The notes beneath the pieces are model-generated. The model was not told where the DNA came from, searched no databases, and saw only the letters and a program-made list of their open reading frames with translations. A stretch of DNA of 64,000 nt from Heterobilharzia americana (taxonomy: Eukaryota > Platyhelminthes > Trematoda > Strigeidida > Schistosomatidae), in contig OX104132.1 of NCBI GenBank assembly GCA_944470555.2, forward strand, positions 19,539,755 through 19,603,754, read 5' to 3'. Each line of letters starts with the position of its first letter. Position 1 is the stretch's first letter. Both the position numbers and the translations under genes were made by a program. Positions 46,873 to 58,370 of this stretch are shown here, piece after piece.

Positions 46873-48716
46873 TGGCTATCGGAGAGGAGAAGGAAAGGAA
46901 ATAATGAGCCGACCGTTTCAAAAATCTCGTGAATCGATCACCACCTGCAAGTCGTCCAGAAATATCGCCAGCAGCCTCAGAACTACCAGTGAACACAAGG
47001 CGTGTGACAGATGCAGAAGTAAAGTCCCTAATGGCATAAAGTTGATGGAATCCGGGAAAGCAGGAAGACCAAATGGAATTCCGCCAGAAGCACCGAAATC
47101 AGCGGACATGCTCACACCACTACTGAAGTAGGTTTGTAAGGGAGGATGGAAGGAAGGAGGGAAGGAAAGGCACCTGGCGATTGGAAGAAGGGACACCTTG
47201 TCAGACGCCTAGAGATGGGAGACCTAAGCATTTGGGATAGCTGACGCCGAATCATGCTGCTGTCCAACCCAAACAAAATATTATGCAGTATGATCCTGAA
47301 GAGACTGAAGGATGCACTGGATTCTTAATCACGATCGGAACAGGCTGGCATGCCACCTGGCTGGCTGGATTCACCAAGAACAAGTCATGTGATGATGAAA
47401 CTGCAACACTACACATCATCATAGAAGAGAGCATAGAATAGCAGTCAACGCAAATCAACCTCTACTTGATCGACTATGGAAAGGCCTTTCTTCGACAGCG
47501 TCGACTGAGAAGTAATTTGGCATGCAGCTGTTTCCACACTATGATTTTGGTGACACAAACCCTTATCTACCTCATTCTACAGCTACATGAAAACGGCACA
47601 TACCAAGTGATTCACAATGCGAAGTTGAGTGATGCCTTTGAAGTGATGACAGTGAGGAGATAGGAGTAAGACAAGGCTGCCGCCTACGATCACAGATGAT
47701 CTTCCTGATAGTGGTTGACCGTGGTAGACCATGCATCAAACCATGAGGAGCAGTGAGAAGATGTAGATACGATGTTTGACCGATAAAGAGAACCGAGAAG
47801 AAGATTTGGATTTCGCCATTGATTTGTGTCTAATATCGCACAAGCTCGAAGATCTACAGGCGAAAACTAACAAGTTGACAGAAGAGTTGAGGCAGCGAAG
47901 GTGGGACTTCAAGTGAATGCACAGGTGACAGATGTGATGAATATACCCAACTATCACCACCACCAACAACAAGAACAGTAACAATAACAATAACAAGCAC
48001 CAATCACCATCTACAGGAGAAACCGATAAGAAGTAATCTCTTTCACCTACCTATCTAAACAGGCAGCATCGTTTCAACTACAGGCGGCACAGGCACAGAT
48101 GAGGATGTCGAAGCCAGTATCGTGAAGACAGCAAGACAGGCTTTCACTAATCTGAAACCAGTGTGGATATCTGTTGCAATCCATCAGCATAAAGCGTGAA
48201 CAAGATCCGCATTATCAACACCAATTCAGTCAATTCAGTGCCTCTATGTGATGGCTGAGAGACTTGGTGCAATTCGGAAAGCATATCCAACAAACTACAG
48301 ACATTCATCAATAGCTGTGTATGCGCGATACTGATGATCATATGGATGACCAGAATAATGAGAATAAGCAACAAGGAACTCTGGCGGGGAAGCAAACCAA
48401 CCAAGAACCTGTTGCCCAAAATATATGCTGGCGGAAGTGGAGATGGATTGGGTGTGCACTGAAAAGACCATACGTGGACATCATGTATCAGGCCAGACGG
48501 TCGAGTGGGATCCAAATGGGAAACGACGAGTTGGGTGTCTGAGGCGAGAATGACAGGAAGGAGATCATGTGAGGAAGAAATGAAAGCATGTGGGCAGTGG
48601 TGGACGTAGGTTGAAAAGACTTCAGAGAAGAGAGTGAAATGGATATGTGGTAGTGAAGCCCTATGTTTCACTAGGAACCCACAGAAAAAAAAAAATAAAA
48701 ATAAGAATAATAATAG
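46873..48716 (+). mobile_element. RTE relic, least deleted of the array copies
   Basis: It keeps the pre-RT block (KLMESGKAGRPNGIPPEAPK), a decayed RT region (near 47,460-47,660, LIDYGKAFLRQRR in place of the FEKAFDSVDR motif) and the C-terminal part (ARQAFTNLKPVWISVA). It ends in GGAACCCACAG and an A-rich tail. It is full of stops. Units 1 and 3 lack about 0.87 kb from its middle, so this copy shows the earlier state. Confidence 0.7.
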
Positions 48717-48889
48717 TGGCTAATGCTGGTGCTATGTACAAGTGGTGGAAACGTAGATGATTGGAAGTTGTTCAATTCAAATTAGTAGATTGCCTTGAAG
48801 GATGAGACTATAGGGGCTGAATTGTCTAGCTCCATTAAGTGTTCACATATGAACGAAGTTGATTCTCTCACTTGACTTTGATCAACCAA

Positions 48890-50110
48890 ATTCGGTAACC
48901 TTTAGTAATACGTTGTCTAATATAACCTATGGATTAAGCCAACGTCTCTTCTATTCACCATGATGTATAGGAAGTGCAACGTTGAACTCACCACTTCTAC
49001 AGTGAATTTAATAGACGAGTGATAATCATTGAATTGTTTGAGCAGTTTGTCCACTGGACATGTTTCATTGCATGTGAGAAGACTGTCGTCAATGCATCTT
49101 GCATTCAGATAAATTCTTCGCGGTGTTTTTTCCTTTTAGTGGCATATTTACGAGCTTAGCCATATATATATATATATTACCAGCCAGGAGGTGGGCGAGT
49201 TGAGACCCGATTGTGACTCTATGCATGTGATTATGAATAAGATTATTGGATGTGTACTGTTCATTAAACGAACACCTGAATATCAAGTCGTTTCAGTAAC
49301 TGGTAGGTGTTCAAACATTAGTTTCATTAGAATTACCGTAGTAGCATAGGTAACAAACAGTTTCAACAAGTGGAATACTCGTAAATACAGAAGAAACATC
49401 GAGCGATATCATACGCTTACTCGTTATCTTGATTTCTTCGATGCAGCAGATAAAACGGAACGTGTTGAGAAGACAATATTTACACAGATTTAATTTCACA
49501 TGTTCAATAATTTTAGTTGGCCACTTCGTCAGTGAGTGATAAGTTGAATTAAGCTTATGCAACGTGGGGCGGAGAGGAAGGATATATTTGTTCACCTTTG
49601 GCAGTCCATATAAACGGAGTAGGGTTGAACCGAATGGTCTAATTTATTCATGCATATGTGAGTTGGTTCTCGATTATTCTCTTGATATCTCACCCTCAGT
49701 GTCTTCACTCCTATCTCTTTGGTTTCTGGATATTGGAAGTTCATTTTCATCGTAAAGGATTATGCATATTTTATTATCATAATGCGTCCGATGCAAAATA
49801 ACGATTCGCGATACTTTGTCGATCCACGATAACAGTTGAAAACCAGGAGTGAGTATAAATAATGCAGTGAATTTGTTTACTAGTGGTTGAATTTCATCAG
49901 ACAGCTAGCTGATGAAACAGAGTTTCAAATTTTTGTAATTCCTTTAAAATCTTTGTAAGTATCGAGGTGTTTGTGAAATGATTCTAACGGATGATGAGAA
50001 GTAAATGTGTGATCAGATTGTTCAAAATGTGGTGCGCATATACATCACATTTTTCAGATCATCTTCTTCTTCTAATAGCGTTATCGAAGTTTTAGGTCTC
50101 ATTGATTACT
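48890..50110 (-). pseudogene. PLE reverse transcriptase relic C (unit 2)
   Basis: On the minus strand GLPKVNKYILPLRP, then ITSKRMISLDVSSVFTSIPL (RT motif A), then GSQLAHLLAG (motif B, normally GSPLAPLLA) and CIDDSLL (motif C, normally YVDDSLL) appear in that order across frames. A (TA)n run near 49,164 interrupts it. It is a third PLE lineage in unit 2, and unit 1 has the same copy with motifs B and C deleted. Confidence 0.65.
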
Positions 50111-51003
50111 GTGTGCTTTTTATAACCACATTAATTAGTTTATACTGTGGCCATCGTGTACGTTTAGTTCTGATTTGAGAGTTGGAGTGGTGACTGTAGT
50201 AACAATATCCTCCTTGCCTACTGTAACTTGCATGTTTTCGTTTTCAAACTTACTTCTTATAAATTCCAATCGTTTTGTGTGTCGTTATTTTTATCATCCA
50301 TCACGTAGATAGGATAATTTCCTCCTAGTGGCAACAGAAGTACATAGACAAGTCGAAAAATTATAGGGAAACAATCTTGCTTGGACGTTTTGAATGCGTT
50401 GAGCTGGCCTAGTCATCATTGAAATTCGTTTATTGAGTAGCTGTGTTATCGGAATTTCTTGGTGAATGTCTTTATACAGGTTTCTTAAGCAATACAATTT
50501 CTCAGCTTATCTTTAATGGGACGTCATGGGTGCGATTACTCAGGAATTCACTGCACGTCATCACATACTTCCACTGCCGTAGTGCTTTACATTTGTAGCA
50601 ATCGAAGTGTCATCATGCAGTCAGTTTGAAAATTAATTTCACCTGAGAAAACTGACTAGTCATGCTAAATTTTATCTTATGATGAACGAGATGTACCAGA
50701 GGTGATGAATTCACTATCATTCACAAGTTAGTTGGTGAGTTCGGGTGGAGACAAACAGTATGACAAGTAAATCTGAAGGCTGGGATATAACATGGTATAT
50801 ATGTTTGGTGAATACAACTTACTCGGAGGTCTTTCAGTATCTGTGAATTTCTGCCTATTCTTTAGACTTCAAGATGACTAGGATCATCAGTTAGAACTGA
50901 CTTCTTATGACAAACTATACAGTTCCCAAAATACCTTCAAAGTTTGCGTATTGTCTCGCAACTTTCGAAGAAGAAGCAACGGAAATCTGTTCTCGTCTAT
51001 CAG
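50111..51003. other. Unit-2-specific block before the gene
   Basis: Not related to the corresponding 3.4 kb in unit 1. No open frame with splice signals was seen. Homology with unit 1 resumes near CAGGTGACTGTAGTTGTTG. Confidence 0.5.
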
Positions 51004-51395
51004 GTGACTGTAGTTGTTGATGCACTTTTGCAATAATATTTTTAATTTAATTTTCAATAACTCCAGAATTGGAGTTATCCAGACCTACACAACTGATTGT
51101 CTGTGCTATGGAAGTCACAAGACATATGAATGAATAGAAGTGACATACAGTGGGCAGTGTTTACTTTATTTGACTGGCTGAAATCAGATTGATTCTGACT
51201 CGTCTAATTCACTCATTCCGTGTGTGCATGTTTCGAGTGATGAGTGTTTCAGGTTAATAAGGAATCTGAAAGTAAAGTCTTCAAAGTAATAAATTGTTAT
51301 TGTGATATTGTGCTGTAAAATATTCTTAAGTTATAAAGAGGAGTTTATTGGTTAGGTGTGTGAATATTTACTCCGTTGAACTGTCTAATTTACAG

Positions 51396-54300
51396 AGTGA
51401 TTCAGCAACTGGTGTCAAACGCACTACTGGAATTCATCGTAAAAATCTTTCATCCGTATTGATGGAGAAATCGCTGGTTACTGCATTGTTACCCACTTCT
51501 TCTAACACAATCTCAAGTGAATTTGTTGCTGAGAAGTAACACGTTTTCTCATTATATTTCAAAGTAACTCATTTTTACTCAGAAGTGGAAATTCCGACTG
51601 GCTGTTGATGTCTTATCGACAGTTTGTATGTGAGTTGTTTTCAGCATATTACAATTTGATACATTTCCTGTGACATTGTAAGTCATGGTGTGTCTGAGTT
51701 ATTGATTAGACAGGCATAGTTCGTAGGTGCATGTGAATAAACAGGACAACTACATGACTTGTACCTATTCGGAACGGTAAGTAAAAGAGGACGCCCCCAA
51801 ACGATCTTCATGCATACTATATCAGATAATTGTGAATGTGATGAACAGGAGTCGATTGCAATCTGCCTGAGTAGTTTCTTAATCGCATGCAATAGTATTT
51901 TCCCATCGAGACTTATGATATGTTTTTCAAGCACAATAATTTGAGGCCATGAAATCATAGATAGTACGTGCACAGACTCTTTTTGATATAAATATGATGA
52001 CATTTGAAGATTAGCCTTTCATGTTCTGTCTGTATGTTGTGTAAATGAGACCTGTTTACGATGCTTATCATCCATTCGTATTTGATAGGGAGATTCTTAT
52101 TTTGACTTCCTTTATCTTTTCTTCCATCAGATTGTGTGCCGGTATTTTGTACATCATTTTACTGCTGAGTGTGACTGTCCGCTCAAGATACCCAACAAAC
52201 TACATTTTGATGGGAATAGTGGTAGGTTAATGTTTGACTAGCCAGTTATCTGTGTCACAAAGGGAATCAGACAGTTGATTGAGTTGAGCAAATTTTAATG
52301 TGTTCTTTTCTCACATATATTCATGAAACAAGCTCTGAGTCATCCAGAAATGTGTCACTCATTTACGAATGTTAGCTTCCTCATTTAATGATTGCATGCA
52401 ATCAGTAATATTCGGAGTTATTTTATTTCTTGTGATGGATAAATCGTATTCGGTATCATGAATTCATTGAGTGCTGACAAATATCAGGCACACAGACTAT
52501 GATTTCGATGAGATTATCCTTACACACTTTGTCGTTGTTCTCAGAAATGAATTTTCAGAATGTAGAATCTCGGTCACATTAGTTCATGCCTAAAAGTGAT
52601 TGAATTGTGTGGACATTTTTGACACTGTATTGATGAACAAATATCCACTGAAGGAGTGATGCATTTCAACGGTGGGTCTATTGAATATTTGACAGACATT
52701 TATGACTAGAGCAAGACATCCGCTAAGCTAACAATCAGATTATTATACAACTTTCAAATTGTAGTGTTTTTTCATGTCATATTTTTAAGTCTGTGTGTAG
52801 GGTCCTTTCAAAATGTCAGAGATTCATTTCGAGGAGATTTTTTCATCTTTCGACTAACTAAGGCATCTTGTTACACAGACCGAATCACTTCGAAGAAGTC
52901 AAATGTTGAAGTTGGAAAGAGTCGGAGAAATGCGATTCCATTATGATAATATTTTCAATAGTTGTTTGGTTCATTCTATATTTATCATATTTATTTTATG
53001 ATACTTGCTTTATTCAGCATTGTTTGTATGTGTTGTTTCACCATTGTTTGTCATATCTTTTGTTGTCCATAGGCCATTCTAACTACTGTGGGTGTCATTA
53101 TTGCATACCCTAAATACGACATAGTATTTGCACTAAAGTGCTTCAGTTTGACAGCTGTGATTTCACTGTCGGTGATAGCATTAGGTTTCAGAATGGGGAT
53201 GTTGACTAGATCAGGATTAATTCTATTTATTTCATTGGAACTTTTTTTTACATTGTTCGGAGTCATCCTGATTTCTATTGGGATGCTGAATAAATTTACT
53301 GGCCAGCTTGGTTATGTCATGGAAGGATTGTACAGGGGAGGAAATATATTCTTCATAATGCTTCATGACAAAAATATTGACTGGAATTCATCTGAGGAGA
53401 TGTCTTCGGCAAAAGTGAGTTATAGTTGTGTATCAATAAAGCGTCATAATAAATGTTTATCTACCGGAAGACTTATCTACATACTGAACAGTAGAGTAAT
53501 GTGAAATTGTAATTTCACGTATACGTTTTATTCATGTGGGAAATAAACAAAACTGATGATTCAGTATTTTGATAGAGAGTATTTCAGATACTTGTGCCAC
53601 CTTTGAAATATTAACCACTTGCATATTTTGCATTTGAAATGGTGGTTCTGGTCGAAGAACTGTGTGCAGTATAATTGACCATTTGTTGGAGTTTGATAAA
53701 CCCCAGTAATCACCATGGACTGGCATCAGTTGAGGGAACATTGGGGACATGGGAACACTGGACAGATGTTCCTCCTAGTATGGGACTTCTTGACATTGCG
53801 CATGCATGACGGCTCTAGAGACTGAACTGAGGGTGATGGATGCACACTGCTGATTCTGAGTAGTGCCGAACTCGGACGAAGCGGCTGTCCAGTGTTCCTA
53901 TGTTCCCCATGTTCCTCACAATGATGACAGTTCTTGATGAGCACCAACTAGAAATCAATCCATAAATCCCCACAAACACTCAAATCGAAACATTAGTAAG
54001 CTAGAATAGGTAGTAAAAATAAAATTATCGTAATGAGTAAACTGTGTATCAAGGGAAACAGGAAATCTTCTACACATCTGACGTGACAGTGATCAAGATA
54101 GTACATAAGGGGAAGGTTGTGAATCATTGGTTGTTTTTATTCAATATTCATTTAGGACAACTTTTCCATGACCCGTTATGCAGAAACTACAAAATCCATT
54201 CGTGAACTGTACCGTTTCTGACAATATCGAAAACACAGACTTCGTTTGTAATATTGCAAATTGCATTCACAGTTTGAGTTATTGATGAAGTACTAAGGTA

Positions 54301-55918
54301 CGCACTAGTCTCAAAACATCTGATAAAACCAAGTAATTAAAATGCACTGATTTGGTTAGAAAAGGAGAAAAATTGGTGCAAACGTTTAGTAGAACCGAAC
54401 CAAACGCCTATCTGGGTGTCAGAATCACTGTGAATATAAACAATTACCAAAATACAGGACTGCCAAACACACTGATAATAAGGTACAGAATATTTTGAGG
54501 TCATATAACAAAATGTGACTTAGTTATGAGTTATAATTTTCACATTGCATTCAACCTGTAACTTCAACCTTTATTCTATTGTTTCAGAAGTATGTCTCAA
54601 TCGCTGGGGTTTTCTGCTTGATTGTAGCTACACTGATCGTAAGTTTCAAGGAGATAATGCATCGAATGACATTGTTTTTGATATGACACCATATTTGTAG
54701 TACATATATATATGGTAAGTAAATAATTATTCTATACCTGATTCCAATTATTCAGTCATCAGAATTTCCTGACCACATTGGAGTGTAAAATATTCATGGA
54801 AACTCAATGCAATTAGATAGGCTTCCATTTTTACACAAATGCTCACAATTACTGCAAAATGCTGAATGACGTAAAGCATAAAATCCAGTTATGAGTCATG
54901 ATGTGGGCGTCCAGCTATTTGGAATGATGCTCGAGCAGAAGCCTACATTGAATGACTGATTTTAGCACGTTTGCACAGTGAATTTCACCGTCGTATGATA
55001 TCAGTTGTCTGTGAATTTCTTTGAACGACTTCACAAAAGGTAGTCTTCACCACTTACTAGTTTGTCGTTGAGATTCGAAGCAAACTACTAGATGTTATGC
55101 ATCAATATGAAGTGCAACATAATCGAACGGAATAAGTGGTAGATACTCTTTTCATAATACTGGATTAATAGTAGTCTGGCGTTGAATTTCAAAAACCATG
55201 TAACACATCAATAATTCGGAAGTTCTCGTTGTTATTCCTCAGAGAACATAATCTCATGATTTAGATGTACATGTGACCGAAGATTTCTATGGGTCCAGTA
55301 ACAGCCCATAGCTAGGTAGGTGAGTAAGGTGAATGCTGAGTAAACACGAAGATTTCAACAATGTTTATTTGTAGAATTTTCAACTGAATTATCGTCTATA
55401 TTCCCGACTTCATGAGGATTGTAAAATGGTGAACTTTGTAGAGTTTGAAATCTTTCACAAATGATTACAGAGATTGTAACAGCTCAAGTGTTTCATAATT
55501 TTGAGTAATAATTGTAATTTGTTTTAAGGCATATCTAGATCCCAGGATTTCAGTGAATGAGGTTGATTGTCTCTTAGTCGAATTTAGACTTCGCAAACGA
55601 GTGTCTGAAATCCCATCTGAGATTCAGTCTTGTTTCATTTACCTGAGTTGTGGATGTAGAGGATGTTGAGAATTTCCCGTGTTTTCTTGACTACTATTGT
55701 AAATCATCATGTCAATATGCCTCATATAATGATGTATTCGATTCTTTGCATTTCAGATTTTATTCGTCACATCAATCGAACTGAAGTTTCATTTGAATCA
55801 TGCGTTTAAGAAATATTATTTGATATTCGATGCCTTGACAATTTGGATGGATATCCTACTTTTATATTCACAAATATCTGCGGAATATTTGGTTGCAAGT
55901 CTTGAATCTAAAAATTGA
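51396..55918 (+). CDS. Predicted six-pass membrane protein, array copy 2
   Basis: The exons match copy 1 base for base in position, phase and splice sites: 51,396-51,535, 52,131-52,221, 53,073-53,414, 54,588-54,638 and 55,757-55,918 (stop TGA). That gives 261 codons, with the start exon not found. The residues differ strikingly from copy 1. Exon 3 has about 30 base differences in 342, most changing the amino acid (LTAVISLSVIALGFRMG against LTAVLSLLVMTLGFNMM). Exon 4 has three differences, all changing residues (KYVSIAGVF against KYLLIAGDF). Exon 5 has seven consecutive changed residues (LNHAFKK against IKDGCEN) and a different, shorter tail caused by a 273-base insertion. Frame and splice sites are intact, so the gene is probably functional. 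Confidence 0.68.
53705..53956. repeat. Fold-back SINE-like repeat inside intron 3 of copy 2
   Basis: The counterpart of 34,001-34,250, nearly identical, with the same two inverted arms. Confidence 0.6.
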
Positions 55919-56156
55919 TGTGCGATTATCAGTTTGTCAAACTCACAAAGTAAACAGTGAAACAATATACCTCGATTACTAACAAAACTTTTTTTGACAA
56001 CCACCTCATCAAAATCCTTTGTAGAAGGGAGCTCGTGTTTAATAAGATGAAAATTCACTCAGTAATCTTGTGCACATTTATGTAGTGAGCAGTGCGACTG
56101 CTGTAATATGAATTCTAATGATACAAGAAACTAGCAGTCGAAAAATCAACTAACAG
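55884..56156. other. Insertion or replacement in the last exon of copy 2
   Basis: It replaces 34 bases of copy 1 (36,177-36,210). It begins immediately after TCTGCGG, supplies the last codons of copy 2 and its stop, and ends in CTAACAG just before the shared GTTACAAGTC. The ending resembles a splice acceptor, so an alternative is that part of it is a new intron. The minus-strand open frame here has no motif. Confidence 0.6.
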
Positions 56157-56182
56157 GTTACAAGTCAAATCCTTGCAACACC

Positions 56183-57597
56183 CAGCCGCTACTACATAGA
56201 AATAAACAAGAATTTAAAATATCATCACAGTGAATTCCCTCATAATGAAAATAAATTACAGCCATATACCTGTTAACCACCACTGAATTTTGTCAACTTT
56301 TGTAGTTTTCACATCTTAAAATATAGACACTTCGGTTATCATCTGCATACTGTTACACTTTCCCAATATAAATGTCTTTGGTCAGTCCCCATAGCTTGAG
56401 TTATGGTATATAGATGGCGAGTATGTATCATACTGCCTCAAACTACTATTTGTATATTTCAAGTTATTTGTTCTTCAGTGTGAGTGAAGTGAGGACCAAT
56501 AACCTAATATACCCAGTATATCAAATGCATTGCAAAAGCTAATCGTGTGAAGTCCATGTATTCAATGGGTGAAAATAGTTAATACAAATGAAAACATTGA
56601 AGTCTCTTTAAGAAGTTTATGAAAGTATTGAGAGATCAATGCACAGAATGTGATAATTAACTAAATATTCATGTTGATATAATAGAAGCAGCATGTTTCA
56701 TGTACTATTTTATCAGAGAGTGGATACTCGGTCAAATGTATTATGATATTTTCTTGATGGAACCTGCTTGAAAAGATCGGTGATGGATATTGTCATTACA
56801 AGTGCAACATAATCGACTCGGAAAGGATATACCTTCATTTATGTCAACGGTGTCGATGGTAGCAGGAACTATCTACTCAGAGCTTTGTACACGATGAGAG
56901 ATGCCGACTGAGTCACAAAGAGGCGAAGAGATAATTCAGAGAAGAAAATATACTTCTTCGACCATATCATTTTGTGATACTGTACACTCAGCACCGGAAA
57001 GCTTGATTTATGCTGCTCCTCAGCATTGCGTGCCCGCTACCTGGTTAGTGATCAAGCCGTGCATCTCCAGATTTCACAGTGAGCATGCTACCACTGAGTT
57101 ATGGCATCAGAATCCAACTTGTTTTACTTCACAGTAGTCAGAATCGAATTGAGTCTCTCTATCAGAGAGTGTCATTTTTGAGAGAATGTTTGAGAGTGAG
57201 ACGTTATTTATGTTAAGCCTGGTTTATTAACACACGGAGTATTGCTAAGTGCCTCAACTGACAGTTTGACATGAATTAGATCAGATATATTTGGTGTGGA
57301 TTGGTTCGTGTGGGCCTTCATTTTGGTATCTTGTGACAAGTGAAACTGTTTGAAAACTAGTTGCCTGGTGTTTCTAGACTTGAAGTTGATGATGATTCAG
57401 TGGTAGTGTTGTGGGAAATAAGACTGTCGTTCAGAGTAGCTGGTTACTGTGTAGACAGCAAATTGTCTTTTGGAAGGAAATTTAGTAACTCATAATAATT
57501 CTGTTGAATTTCAGCTAGAAGTCAATGGCCTTTTATTGAATTGGATTTGTCCATTGGAGAAATTGTCTCTAACAGACGACCAGAACCCAAATTAACC
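56183..57597. other. 3' flank of copy 2, shared with unit 1
   Basis: Non-coding counterpart of 36,286-37,640 with small indels; includes the same tRNA-like trace near 57,060-57,120. Confidence 0.5.
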
Positions 57598-57720
57598 AAG
57601 TTCGATCACTGATGCTGTTATGGGTGTGCACTGCTCAAGAATCCCATACTGGGTCCAGTTTTCACAGGTTTTCAATGTTCCTCTAACTGACATCAGTCCG
57701 CGATGAATATCAACTCGAAA
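57598..57720 (+). repeat. Half SINE-like repeat at a deletion junction
   Basis: Only the right arm of the pair at 39,434-39,720 is present (GGGTGTGCACTGCTCAAGAA, then CTAACTGACATCAGTCCGCG). The left arm and the 1.8 kb before it in unit 1 are missing. The breakpoint therefore lies inside the fold-back element. Confidence 0.6.
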
Positions 57721-58370
57721 AAAGTGTCTGAATCCCCACAAACCCCAAATTCATATTTTATCGTACAATGGATGTATTCAGTTCCCGTCGAGGTTTCATC
57801 TGGTTGTGTCGTTGACTAATTTCTCTCTCTTGTATCTATGGACAACTAAAGACGATGCTAACGTCATCAGCATGCATGAACAGGTGTTGCACTCAAATCG
57901 CAACTTCGAATATATATGCAGTCAGCTAGAGTTCACTGCACCAACAGTTACAATATACAAACCACAATTGTTTTGTTTTCATAACTGTCGACATTTTGAA
58001 TGTTGCAATTCAAGGTGAATATCGGTTGAGCTGACTGCAACCACCCTATCTTGTACGACCTGTTACTTACTGGTGAACTTTTATTGGATTGGTTCAAATT
58101 GGAAACCTGCCACACAACTAATCCTTCTGTATCCGAACTGCATGACTACAGTTAATACAGTTGAATACTGGTTGTGACATATATCAATTTCCTGAAGCAT
58201 GAGGGATGTCTACTAGTCATCTGGAGTGCACTTTCACAGTCATCATGAAAGAAGAAACACAAATCGTCCCACAGTTCACAACACACACCACATAATAATT
58301 GCAACACGATGAAGTAAACTTGTGCGACTTCTACGACATCTAATATCTGTTAATAGCTTTAATGGGCTTC

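Larger units (their letters stand above)
40370..58370 (+). repeat. Tandem array unit 2 (18.0 kb)
   Basis: Same order as unit 1, but with fuller PLE and RTE relics, a 0.36-kb insertion near 42,596-42,955, a replaced stretch near 41,515-41,660, a different 1.0-kb block before the gene and a missing 1.8-kb block after it. Confidence 0.9.
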
